A stretch of 64,000 bases of DNA from Chthoniobacter flavus (GTDB lineage Bacteria > Verrucomicrobiota > Verrucomicrobiia > Chthoniobacterales > Chthoniobacteraceae). The notes beneath the pieces are model-generated. The model saw nothing but the letters and a program-made list of their open reading frames with translations. It had not been told where the DNA came from and did not search any database. Position numbers and translations under genes: made by a program. Positions 16,838 to 24,665 of this stretch are shown one piece after another. The stretch covers positions 1 to 64,000 of the forward strand of contig CAMAUX010000022.1 of assembly GCA_945861435.1 (NCBI GenBank), given 5' to 3'. Within the stretch, counting starts at the first letter, position 1. Every line of letters begins with the position of its first letter.

Positions 16838-17700
16838 ACCGCGGTACCGCTCCACTTAAGCTTCTGGCGCAGCACCTCGAAGAACGTCGTTCCCTTCAGC
16901 AGCACCAAGGGGAGGCTATCGGCCGCCCGCCGCGCCACGATGCGGTCCCCTGCCCTAAGCGGCATGGAACGCTGACCATCCAGCGTAAGAAACGCGTCCC
17001 CCGGCCGGCACGCGGGCACAATCTCCACCACAGACGCCTCGCTCACTATCACAGGCCGCATGGTGAGTACATGAGGGCAAATGGGACAAATCACGAACAC
17101 CCCGCTCTCCGGTGCAAGAACCGGCCCCCCGGCGCTCAGCGAATACGCGGTGGAACCCGTAGGCGTCGCCACGATGAGCCCGTCCGCGCTGTATTCGCTG
17201 AGCCTCGCTCCACCGATCAGAACATCGATGCGAATGAGGCGGGAGAGCTCCCCCCGGCTCACCACCAGATCATTAAGCGCCCGCTCCATGAGCGCCGGAG
17301 CGCCATCCCGGACCAACTCCACCTCCAGAAGCGTGCGGGCACTCAGTGTGTATTCGCCATGGAGCAGCGACTCGATCGCCGCAGCCCATGCCTCGGAAGT
17401 CACGGAGGTGAGGAACCCCAGTGAACCAAGATTGATTCCACAAACCGGCGGCAAGGCACGCCCCAGTTCATGGACCGCCTGCAACAATGTGCCATCTCCA
17501 CCAAGCACCACCACGATGTCGCTCTCCGCCGCCAAAGCATGCGCGGGCACCCCAGGCCCCGCTCCAACCAACTCCGCCGTGCGCTCCTCAAGAACACAAA
17601 CGCCCTGCTGACGCCCCACCTCGCTGCGAATGGCCTCCACCAATGCAGCCGCCCCCGGCTTGGACCCATTGGCAATCAGAGCGAGCCGACGCGTAGACAT
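16834..17700 (-). CDS. nadK: NAD kinase
   Basis: 288 residues from ATG 17700. It contains the catalytic GGDGTLL motif (Asp in DIVVVLGGDG), NLGSLGFLT, and the ligand motif TPTGSTAYSLSAGGP. The enzyme phosphorylates NAD to NADP in the cytoplasm. Its start lies inside the end of tlyA (25-bp overlap) and its stop overlaps the EIIA start, so it is tightly coupled in a four-gene operon. The earlier in-frame start (17766) would extend far into tlyA and is unlikely. Confidence 0.95.
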   Translation of the reverse strand: MSTRRLALIANGSKPGAAALVEAIRSEVGRQQGVCVLEERTAELVGAGPGVPAHALAAESDIVVVLGGDGTLLQAVHELGRALPPVCGINLGSLGFLTSVTSEAWAAAIESLLHGEYTLSARTLLEVELVRDGAPALMERALNDLVVSRGELSRLIRIDVLIGGARLSEYSADGLIVATPTGSTAYSLSAGGPVLAPESGVFVICPICPHVLTMRPVIVSEASVVEIVPACRPGDAFLTLDGQRSMPLRAGDRIVARRAADSLPLVLLKGTTFFEVLRQKLKWSGTAV

Positions 17701-18422
17701 GCGAGAAACTCCTTGTTGCCGTGACCACCAAGAATCGGCGACTCGATGACCCCGTCCCACCGACAACCGCCATGCCCCGCAACCCAGTCCCGAATCTTCG
17801 CGACCGCACGCTCATGGAGGGTCGTATCCCTCACGATGCCCCCGCGCCCAACCTCACCCTGGGAGAGTTCAAACTGCGGCTTGATCAAAGGGATCACAAC
17901 CCCACCAGCACGCACCAACGCCACGGCGGGCGGCAAGATCAAACTCAGCGAAATGAAGGACACGTCCACCACACACAGCTCCACGGGCTCAGGGATGTCC
18001 TCTCCGGTCAGATAGCGCGCATTGAGCTTCTCACGCACCACCACCCGCGGATCGCTGCGGATTTTCCAGTCCATCTGCGAATGCCCCACATCCACCGCGT
18101 ACACCTTCGATGCTCCATGCTGCAGCAGGCAGTCGGTAAACCCTCCCGTGGATGCACCCACATCAAGACACACCCACCCCGCAGGATTGACCCCGAATGC
18201 GCGCAGCGCCTCCTCCATTTTAAGCCCACCACGGCCCACATAGCGCTCCGCCTGCTCTACCACTAATTCCACCTCCACCCCCACCCGGGTTCCCGCCTTG
18301 TCCATCACCCCCCCCTCCACCCTCACCTGCCCTGCCATGATCGCGCGCTGCGCCTTCTCACGACTTTCAAAAAAACCGCGAGCAACCAGCAACTGATCCA
18401 GACGTTGCTTCGCTGCAGACAT
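17676..18422 (-). CDS. tlyA: TlyA-family rRNA 2'-O-methyltransferase
   Basis: 248 residues. An S4 RNA-binding domain (residues 3-60, QRLDQLLVARGFFESREKA) is followed by an FtsJ-like methyltransferase with the SAM site LDVGASTGGFTD, a KDKE-type series including KIRSDPR, DVSFISL and LIKPQFE. TlyA enzymes 2'-O-methylate rRNA (16S C1409 and/or 23S C1920) and are also called hemolysin-like. The start ATG 18422 is preferred over the 18464 codon, which would extend into the upstream gene. The 3' end overlaps the nadK start. Confidence 0.93.
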   Translation of the reverse strand: MSAAKQRLDQLLVARGFFESREKAQRAIMAGQVRVEGGVMDKAGTRVGVEVELVVEQAERYVGRGGLKMEEALRAFGVNPAGWVCLDVGASTGGFTDCLLQHGASKVYAVDVGHSQMDWKIRSDPRVVVREKLNARYLTGEDIPEPVELCVVDVSFISLSLILPPAVALVRAGGVVIPLIKPQFELSQGEVGRGGIVRDTTLHERAVAKIRDWVAGHGGCRWDGVIESPILGGHGNKEFLACLRVGSL

Positions 18423-18429
18423 GCCCGCT

Positions 18430-19518
18430 TCAGCCAACCGTCTCGTCCAGCGTCGCCGCAACATTCACAGCGTCGATCAACTGGCGCACCCGCCCAAAAT
18501 TGCGCCGATGCGGACTGAGCACCAGCCTCGGGACACCGGCCAGATCCGGTTCGTTCTGCTCCTCAGGCAATGCACCGGAAGCCATCACAGGCCTGCCCTG
18601 CAAGAGATCCGCAAAGTCCGCGGCGATCTTTTCGATGGCGGCCGGGGTCAGTTGCCGGTTGAGCCGGATGACCATCCGGGCACCCACCCAACGATAGGAG
18701 CGGAAGTTATGGTAAAACTTGGCGATCTCGCTGACGGCCTCGTCCACATCGCGCGCAATCTTGAAAAGGTGGAAGTCGTCTTGGGAAACCAATCCCAACT
18801 TCAAAAGATACTCGGCCAGGAAACTCAGCCACGTGTCCCAGTAATGACCGCCGGGCCGGTCCAACAACACTACGGGAATCACGCGCGCCTTCCCCGTCTG
18901 CATCAACGTGAGCACCTCAAACCCCTCGTCCATCGTGCCGAAACCGCCCGGAAAAAGCGCGATGGCGTGCGTCTCCTTCAGGAAGTTCAGCTTCCGGGTG
19001 AAGAAGTAATTAAAATTGATCAGCTTCGCGTCGCCATCAATGACCTCGTTTGCGCGCTGCTCGAACGGCAGCCGGATATTGAGCCCAAACCCGTTCTCGC
19101 GCCCAGCCCCACGCTGCGCTGCGCCCATGATCCCGTCTCCTCCACCGGTCACCATCATGTAGCCGGACTCACTCATCTGGCGTCCGAAAAGCTCCGCCTG
19201 CACTGCCTCGGGTTCATCCTGCGCCGTGCGAGCACTTCCAAACACCGCCACCTTCCGCCTGTGACGGAACGGGGCAAACACCCGCGAAGCATAACGCAGT
19301 TCATTCACCGAACGGTTGAACAACTTCAGGTCAGCCGGACTGATCTGGTCCCGCGCCATCTTGAAGGCACCCATCACCAACTGCTCGATCAGCTCAGGAG
19401 AATGCGGGCAGTTCCAACTGGCCACCAGTTCCTTGATGCGCAGATCCATCTGCGGATCACCCGTGGAGCCGCGTTGCGAGGGAAGGGCATGAATGCCGCC
19501 TGCCGTGAAATCTTGCAC
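18430..19518 (-). CDS. LOG-family nucleotide-binding protein
   Basis: 362 residues with a Rossmann-like fold. The LOG/lysine-decarboxylase-like signature PGGFGTMDE is near residue 190, with a GGGDGIMGAA motif upstream. The C-terminal extension beyond the core (about 120 residues) resembles the larger PpnN-like members that cleave purine nucleotide monophosphates. The start is either GTG 19518 or ATG 19449; the first is kept because its N-terminus looks conserved. It lies 7 bp upstream of tlyA, making it the promoter-proximal gene of LOG-tlyA-nadK-EIIA. Whether the activity is that of PpnN or cytokinin-type LOG is inferred only. Confidence 0.85.
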   Translation of the reverse strand: MQDFTAGGIHALPSQRGSTGDPQMDLRIKELVASWNCPHSPELIEQLVMGAFKMARDQISPADLKLFNRSVNELRYASRVFAPFRHRRKVAVFGSARTAQDEPEAVQAELFGRQMSESGYMMVTGGGDGIMGAAQRGAGRENGFGLNIRLPFEQRANEVIDGDAKLINFNYFFTRKLNFLKETHAIALFPGGFGTMDEGFEVLTLMQTGKARVIPVVLLDRPGGHYWDTWLSFLAEYLLKLGLVSQDDFHLFKIARDVDEAVSEIAKFYHNFRSYRWVGARMVIRLNRQLTPAAIEKIAADFADLLQGRPVMASGALPEEQNEPDLAGVPRLVLSPHRRNFGRVRQLIDAVNVAATLDETVG

Positions 19519-19663
19519 AGTGGAGAATCCGGAGTTTGGGGAAGTTGGGGGTTGAGCAGAGATGAACCTGATACAAACTAACAGAGCCTGCTCAACCGAA
19601 CACCGCCCACCCTAGTACATCAGGGCGGACACTCAATCCCCAACTCCAACCCTGCCTCCTCCC

Positions 19664-20680
19664 ATGATTGTCGTGATGCGCCCCAACACCCCCCGCGAGA
19701 AAATCGACGAGGTTCTCAAGGAAGTGCAGCGCCTCGGCTACGATCCAAGGCCCATCTTCGGTTCCGAACAAACCATCATCGCTGCAATCGGCGACGAACG
19801 CACCCACCACACCCTCGAATCCCTCACGGTCTTCGCCGATGTCGAGAAGGTCATGCCCGTCCAGAAACGCTACAAACTCGTCAGCCGCGAGTCCCATCCC
19901 GCCAACTCCGTCATCAACGTCGACGGGGTTCCTGTCGGCGGACCGAAGTTCTGCGTCATGGCGGGCCCCTGCTCTGTCGAAAGCGCCGACCAACTCCTCA
20001 CCACCGCTCGAGCCGTCAAGGCCGCCGGAGCCACCATTCTCCGCGGAGGCGCCTACAAACCACGCACGTCCCCCTACGAATTCCAAGGCCTCGGCAGGGA
20101 AGGGCTCAGACTGCTCCAGGAAGCCAAGGACGAAACAGGCCTCAAGATCATCACCGAGGTGCTCAGCGAACGCCACGTCGAGCACGTCGCGCAAACCGCC
20201 GACATCCTCCAAGTCGGCGCCCGCAACGCCCAGAACTTCCAGCTTCTCATCGAGTGCGCGAAATCCGGCAAACCCGTGCTTCTCAAGCGCGGCCTCTGCG
20301 AACGCATCGACGAGTGGCTGCTCGCGGCCGAATACATCCTCGCCCACGGCAACCCCAACGTCCTCTTCTGCGAACGCGGCATCCGCACCTTTGAGACTTA
20401 CACACGCAACACCCTCGACCTCGCAGCGGTGGCAATCATCAAGAAGGAAAGCCACCTCCCCGTCATCATCGACCCCAGCCAGGGCTGCGGCAGGGCCGAC
20501 CTCGTGCGCGCGCTCTGCTGTGGAGCCGCAGCCATGGGCGCCGATGGCCTGCTCATCGAAGTCCACCCAAACCCCGCCGAGGCCCTTAGCGACGGACAAC
20601 AGCAACTCGACTTCCAAGGTTTCAGCCAGTTGATGGCGCAACTCCATCCCCTCCTCGCGGTCACCGAACGCTGCATCTAG
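19664..20680 (+). CDS. aroF: 3-deoxy-7-phosphoheptulonate synthase
   Basis: 338 residues with a ferredoxin-like regulatory N-domain (about 1-70, MIVVMRPNTPREKID) and a class I-beta DAHP synthase barrel. Motifs are MAGPCSVES, GGAYKPRTSPYEFQG, LLKRG and IDPSQGCGR. It catalyses the first step of the shikimate pathway (PEP + erythrose 4-phosphate). The N-terminal domain usually gives feedback control by an aromatic amino acid; which one cannot be told. It is the first gene of a likely aroF-sufE-tatD transcript (50-bp and 18-bp gaps). Confidence 0.95.
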   Translation: MIVVMRPNTPREKIDEVLKEVQRLGYDPRPIFGSEQTIIAAIGDERTHHTLESLTVFADVEKVMPVQKRYKLVSRESHPANSVINVDGVPVGGPKFCVMAGPCSVESADQLLTTARAVKAAGATILRGGAYKPRTSPYEFQGLGREGLRLLQEAKDETGLKIITEVLSERHVEHVAQTADILQVGARNAQNFQLLIECAKSGKPVLLKRGLCERIDEWLLAAEYILAHGNPNVLFCERGIRTFETYTRNTLDLAAVAIIKKESHLPVIIDPSQGCGRADLVRALCCGAAAMGADGLLIEVHPNPAEALSDGQQQLDFQGFSQLMAQLHPLLAVTERCI

Positions 20681-20730
20681 AGCGCGAAGCGCAACGCACT
20701 CGCCCGACACCACACACCTCCGCCGCACGC

Positions 20731-21144
20731 ATGAGCGTCAGCGAAAAGCACCACAACCTCTGTCAAAGACTTGCCCTCATAGAGGATTCCCAAGAACGCC
20801 TCGCCGCAGTGCTTGAGCGCTCACAAAAGCTGCCCAAAATTCCAGAGTCCGAACGCACCGAAGCCCGCCGCATCCAAGGATGCGTCTCGCGAGTCTGGCT
20901 CATCGGAGAATGGATCGGGGATCAATGCCACTTTCGTATCGATGCCGATTCCGCACTGGTCCGCGCCCTCGCCGCTCTGGTGTGCGAACCTTTCCACGGG
21001 GGTTCGCCCGTTGAAATCCTCGCTCACCACGGCGACATCCTCGCAGACCTCAACCTCTCCGCACAACTCACCCCCACCCGCCTGCAAGGCCTCGCAAGCG
21101 TGCGCGAGGCCGTCCGCGCCTTCGCTGCGGCACACACCCGCTGA
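20731..21144 (+). CDS. sufE: SufE-family cysteine desulfuration protein
   Basis: 137 residues. Cys51 lies in RRIQGCVSRVWL, the SufE acceptor motif for persulfide sulfur from SufS. The rest shows the short beta strand and helical SufE pattern (HGGSPVEIL, LTPTRLQGL). It supplies sulfur for iron-sulfur cluster assembly in the cytoplasm. The gene sits between aroF and tatD rather than beside sufS, which is a common arrangement in this group. Confidence 0.9.
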   Translation: MSVSEKHHNLCQRLALIEDSQERLAAVLERSQKLPKIPESERTEARRIQGCVSRVWLIGEWIGDQCHFRIDADSALVRALAALVCEPFHGGSPVEILAHHGDILADLNLSAQLTPTRLQGLASVREAVRAFAAAHTR

Positions 21145-21162
21145 AACAGCACTTCCCCGCAT

Positions 21163-21960
21163 ATGCTGCTGGACGCCCACAACCATCTGCAGGATGTCCG
21201 TCTCGCCCCGCACCTCGACACCCTGCTTCCCGCACTCGCACAACTCCGCGTCCGCCGTGCAGTGGTCAACGGCACGGAAGAAGCAGACTGGCCGCGAGTC
21301 GCAGAACTCGCTGCACGCTTCCCATGGATCCAGCCCTCCTTCGGCCTCCACCCATGGCAGGTCGCCCACCGATCCCCCCTGTGGCTTGATCACCTGCGCT
21401 CCCTTCTCGAAGCTCATCCCCATGCGGGCGTCGGCGAGGTCGGACTCGACCGCTGGATCCGCCCCGCAAACATCCGAGAGCAACACGAGGTCCTCGAACC
21501 CCAACTCGCACTCGCCGCTGAACTCGAGCGCCCGCTTTCCCTTCACTGCCTCAAGGCATGGGGCGGCCTCCGTGAACTCCTCGAACACTCGCCGCTCCCG
21601 AAACGCGGCTTCCTCCTCCACTCCTACAGCGGCCCCGCGGAACTGATCCAGCCCTTCATCAAGCTGGGAGCCTACTTCTCCTTCTCCGCGCATTTCCTCC
21701 ACACGCGAAAGCACGCACAACGCACGCTCTTCGCACTCATGCCGCGGGAGCGACTCCTCGTCGAAACCGACTCACCCGACATGAGCCCGCCATCGGAGCT
21801 TTGCGAACACCCCCTCACCGACACGAACGGCCACCCTCTGAACCACCCGGCCCATATCAGCCTAGCCTACCGAAGCCTCGCAGAAACGCTGGGCGTCGAT
21901 CCCGTGGTGCTCGAACGCGAAATCGCAGAAAACTACGCCCGACTCTTCGGCCCCGGATAG
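21163..21960 (+). CDS. tatD: TatD-family metal-dependent hydrolase
   Basis: 265 residues, a TIM-barrel metallohydrolase. Metal ligands appear in LLDAHNHLQD, FGLHPW, GEVGLD, LHCLKAWGG (the usual HxR/His region) and ETDSPDMSP. The family includes DNases and aminoacyl deacylases. The fold is certain while the in vivo substrate is not. Start ATG 21163, 18 bp after sufE. The C-terminus ends REIAENYARLFG, typical of TatD. Confidence 0.9.
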   Translation: MLLDAHNHLQDVRLAPHLDTLLPALAQLRVRRAVVNGTEEADWPRVAELAARFPWIQPSFGLHPWQVAHRSPLWLDHLRSLLEAHPHAGVGEVGLDRWIRPANIREQHEVLEPQLALAAELERPLSLHCLKAWGGLRELLEHSPLPKRGFLLHSYSGPAELIQPFIKLGAYFSFSAHFLHTRKHAQRTLFALMPRERLLVETDSPDMSPPSELCEHPLTDTNGHPLNHPAHISLAYRSLAETLGVDPVVLEREIAENYARLFGPG

Positions 21961-21976
21961 ACGCGGCGCAAGAAGC

Positions 21977-22750
21977 TCATTCCCCGAGCGCAATGCGGCG
22001 CACCACCTCCCCTGCGGCGGCAAAACCAAACGTGCCCGTCACCGAAACCGCGCTTCCAAACCCACTTGCGCAATCGAGTTTCAAAGGCCCACCCTGCTCC
22101 TTCTCAGCGCACGCGGAACCATCACTCCACGGATAAAACGGCTTCTCCACTGAGAACACCGAAGCCACCCCGTAATGCTCCGCGGCCGGAAATCCGAACT
22201 CGAGCCTCAGCACCCGGCGCACCTGCCTCAGCAATGGATCGCACACCGACTTGCCCAAGTCCGCCAGTCGCAGCGCAGTCGCATCGCGACGCCCACCGGC
22301 AGCCCCCACCGTGATCACCGGCAGCGCGCGCGCGCGACATCCGGCGATGAGCCGGCACTTGTTGGCCACGTGGTCGATGGCATCCACGACAAACTGGTAA
22401 CCAGGCTCAAGCAGGCGCGCCTCGTTCTTGGAGGTGAAAAACTCCACGCGCCGCTCGACCCTGCACTCCGGATTGATCAGAGCCACCCGCTCAGCGAGCA
22501 CATCCACCTTGGACCTGCCCACCTGGCCCTCGGTGGCTGGGAGCTGCCGGTTCGTGTTGGTCACACAAACATCGTCCATGTCCACCAGCGTCAGCGCCCC
22601 CACCCCCGTGCGCGCCAGAGCCTCGACGCTCCATGACCCCACACCCCCAAGGCCCACCACCGCCACATGAGCCGCCCGCAACCGCTCCAACCCCGCCACC
22701 CCGTAAAGCCGGGCGATCCCTCCAAAACGCTCTGCGTATCCAGACCCCAC
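21977..22750 (-). CDS. tcdA: tRNA threonylcarbamoyladenosine dehydratase
   Basis: About 257 residues. An E1-like ThiF/MoeB fold has nucleotide motif VVGLGGVGSW, NRQLPA and the acidic DAID region. The family-specific start is AERFGGIARLYG. TcdA cyclises t6A37 in tRNA to the cyclic form. The frame opens with a TTG inside hslO, but a GTG at 22750, just 4 nt after the hslO stop, has a ribosome-binding-site-like sequence and is the preferred start. It is part of CYTH-hslO-tcdA. Confidence 0.88.
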   Translation of the reverse strand: MGSGYAERFGGIARLYGVAGLERLRAAHVAVVGLGGVGSWSVEALARTGVGALTLVDMDDVCVTNTNRQLPATEGQVGRSKVDVLAERVALINPECRVERRVEFFTSKNEARLLEPGYQFVVDAIDHVANKCRLIAGCRARALPVITVGAAGGRRDATALRLADLGKSVCDPLLRQVRRVLRLEFGFPAAEHYGVASVFSVEKPFYPWSDGSACAEKEQGGPLKLDCASGFGSAVSVTGTFGFAAAGEVVRRIALGE

Positions 22751-22754
22751 CGTT

Positions 22755-23594
22755 CTACCCTGCCTTCCCTGAAGACCCACCGGCACCAGCCGCCACAAAG
22801 GCTTCGAGAGCCTCGCGAGTGATCACGTGGCGGGCCCCGCACCGCGGACATCCCACCCTCACCGCTGCATCCCCCTCGAAAAGCGCGGCCGGATCTTTCT
22901 GCATCATCGGCGCCAACACGCCAAGAAGCCGCTCATGGCTGCAACCGCACTGCCACTGGTACACCCTCGTCTCAAGAAGGCTCAGCGTCTCGTTCTGATC
23001 GATCAGCCCCACCGCGGCATCATCAAGCCCGTCGAACCACTCCATGTCGCAGTCGGGCTGGGCACTCACCATCACATAATCTTCCGGGCCCACTTCAAAA
23101 AAGCGCGCCGGCCGCTGTTCACTACGCTGGTAATACTGCTCCACGATCCGGAAGGAATCTACCGGCTGGATCTCCACGGAACTGCGACGCGGCTCCCCAC
23201 GTTCACGCACCATGTCGGCAAGAAAAAGACTGCACCCATCCGCCCGGACATTCTCCGTGAACAACTGGCCCACCACCCGGCCGAGCCTGTTGTCACCGGT
23301 GACAAAGAGGTTCATGAGCGGCTCGTGCAAATGGATCGTCCACGCCCATGTCTCATTCCAAGGGCGCGAAGCCATGTGCAGGGTGAGCGCCGCCAGCGCC
23401 TCCTTGAGCCGCCCATCGTCCTCGGGCGCATGCTGGTAGCCGTGCTGCCCCTGGTGCAGGTAATACTCCAAGTAAAGCCCTCCGAACTGCGCCCGCGTCA
23501 GCAACGCGTTGCGCCCCCGTACAAAATAACTGCGCACCTCCACGCAATCCGGCCCACCATCGGCGCCCGCTTCAGAGGAAGGTTTCACGTCCAT
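22755..23594 (-). CDS. hslO: Hsp33-like redox-regulated chaperone
   Basis: 279 residues. The N-terminal domain belongs to the Hsp33 family (ARFFEVGPEDYVMVS in the middle, LHEPLMNLF). The C-terminus has the redox switch CGC and CPRC, four Cys that hold zinc when reduced. Under oxidation the protein becomes a holdase. The start ATG 23594 overlaps the CYTH gene stop by 10 bp, and tcdA follows after 4 bp. Confidence 0.9.
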   Translation of the reverse strand: MDVKPSSEAGADGGPDCVEVRSYFVRGRNALLTRAQFGGLYLEYYLHQGQHGYQHAPEDDGRLKEALAALTLHMASRPWNETWAWTIHLHEPLMNLFVTGDNRLGRVVGQLFTENVRADGCSLFLADMVRERGEPRRSSVEIQPVDSFRIVEQYYQRSEQRPARFFEVGPEDYVMVSAQPDCDMEWFDGLDDAAVGLIDQNETLSLLETRVYQWQCGCSHERLLGVLAPMMQKDPAALFEGDAAVRVGCPRCGARHVITREALEAFVAAGAGGSSGKAG

Positions 23595-24052
23595 CGCGAA
23601 TAGGGGTTCTCCATCAGACTTGAGTTGTAATAGCGCGGATCACCGGTCACCTCGGCCCCGACCCATGCAGGGCGCTCCACTTCTTGGGAAGCCGACTCCA
23701 GTTCCACCTCCGCAATCACCAAGCCGGTGTTCTCCCCAAGAAATTCATCCACCTCCCACACCACCGGTCCGCTGGGAATCCGATAACGCCGTTTGTCCAC
23801 CAGCGGCTTCGTGCACAGCGTCTCGAGCATCTCCACCGCATCCGCGTACGGCACCTCCACCTCGTACTCCGGCCGTTCAATCCCCACGACCCGCCCTTTC
23901 ACCGTCAGCCAACCCTTGCCACCCGCCGTACGCACCCGCACCACGCATTGCCCCGTCCGAGCCAGATAGCCCTGACGAATCTGCACGGGCTCGGCGAGCG
24001 AGCGCCAATGCCCGCCCACGACCAAAAACTTGCGCTCAATTTCCACAGCCAT
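23585..24052 (-). CDS. CYTH (triphosphate tunnel metalloenzyme) domain protein
   Basis: 155 residues from ATG 24052. It begins with the signature EIERKFLV (E-x-E-x-K) and has RVRTAGGKGWLTVKG and EVDEF strands of the beta-tunnel that binds triphosphates and divalent metals. Members act on inorganic triphosphate or related polyphosphates. It is an isolated CYTH domain without a CHAD domain. It overlaps hslO by 10 bp. A TTM-fold relative (VTC, 29520-30302) is in the same window but not in the same operon. Confidence 0.88.
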   Translation of the reverse strand: MAVEIERKFLVVGGHWRSLAEPVQIRQGYLARTGQCVVRVRTAGGKGWLTVKGRVVGIERPEYEVEVPYADAVEMLETLCTKPLVDKRRYRIPSGPVVWEVDEFLGENTGLVIAEVELESASQEVERPAWVGAEVTGDPRYYNSSLMENPYSRWT

Positions 24053-24157
24053 CTCAGCCCCCAAACCCACCGGGATTCGCGCCCGATGTCAATGGGAAGC
24101 CCCGTCCCCAGAACGCTTGCCTCAAGCCACTCCACCTTGTTTGATGCTCAGCCAGTA

Positions 24158-24469
24158 ATGGCTTTTTTCGAACTGCTCTTCGCCGGCGGCATGATCTACC
24201 TCCTGTACCGCTTCGTCGCCTCGTGGTTTCTCAGGCGCCCCCCCTCAGAGCGGTCCTTCATGTTCCGAACCCTGCTGATCGGCGTCCTGCTCGCATTCAT
24301 CCTTCTCGTCGCTTTCCTCTTTGCTCCAAACAAGGCACGGCTCCTCCTGCTCCTGCCAGCGCTCCTCGGCATCTCCGCAGTCGCCAAGCTGTGGCGCGAC
24401 GGCCGCGCACGCATGCGCCGCAATGCCGAACGCGACGACGCATTCGAGCGCATGAAGCGCGTCAACTGA
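24158..24469 (+). CDS. Small membrane protein
   Basis: 103 residues from ATG 24158. There are two or three hydrophobic segments: residues 3-25 (LLFAGGMIYLLYRFVASWFL), about 38-58 (TLLIGVLLAFILLVAFLFA) and 62-78 (ARLLLLLPALLGIS). The C-terminal tail is Arg-rich, presumably cytoplasmic. Further in-frame ATGs at 24086 and 24092 give a longer leader. It has no recognised family. It is divergent from the CYTH operon and convergent with nothing; glgP starts 197 bp downstream on the same strand. Confidence 0.6.
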   Translation: MAFFELLFAGGMIYLLYRFVASWFLRRPPSERSFMFRTLLIGVLLAFILLVAFLFAPNKARLLLLLPALLGISAVAKLWRDGRARMRRNAERDDAFERMKRVN

Positions 24470-24665
24470 CACTCCACCCATCGGTGGACACCCCCACGGA
24501 AAACTCCCGTGAATCCACAACCTCCGCTCGATGCATCGGTGAACCCCAATCCCCCCACCACAGGCCTCTGCAAGGGGGATTACGCTCTTGCCACAGTGCC
24601 CTTCAGTACTAGCTTTTAAGCCGTTCACCCCCCTGAACGCCCAATCCAAACACACAAGGGAAAAC

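Noticed and set aside
19592-20728. Long open frame on the minus strand opposite aroF
   Set aside because: Mirror of a well supported aroF gene in GC-rich DNA; no motif or start site of its own.
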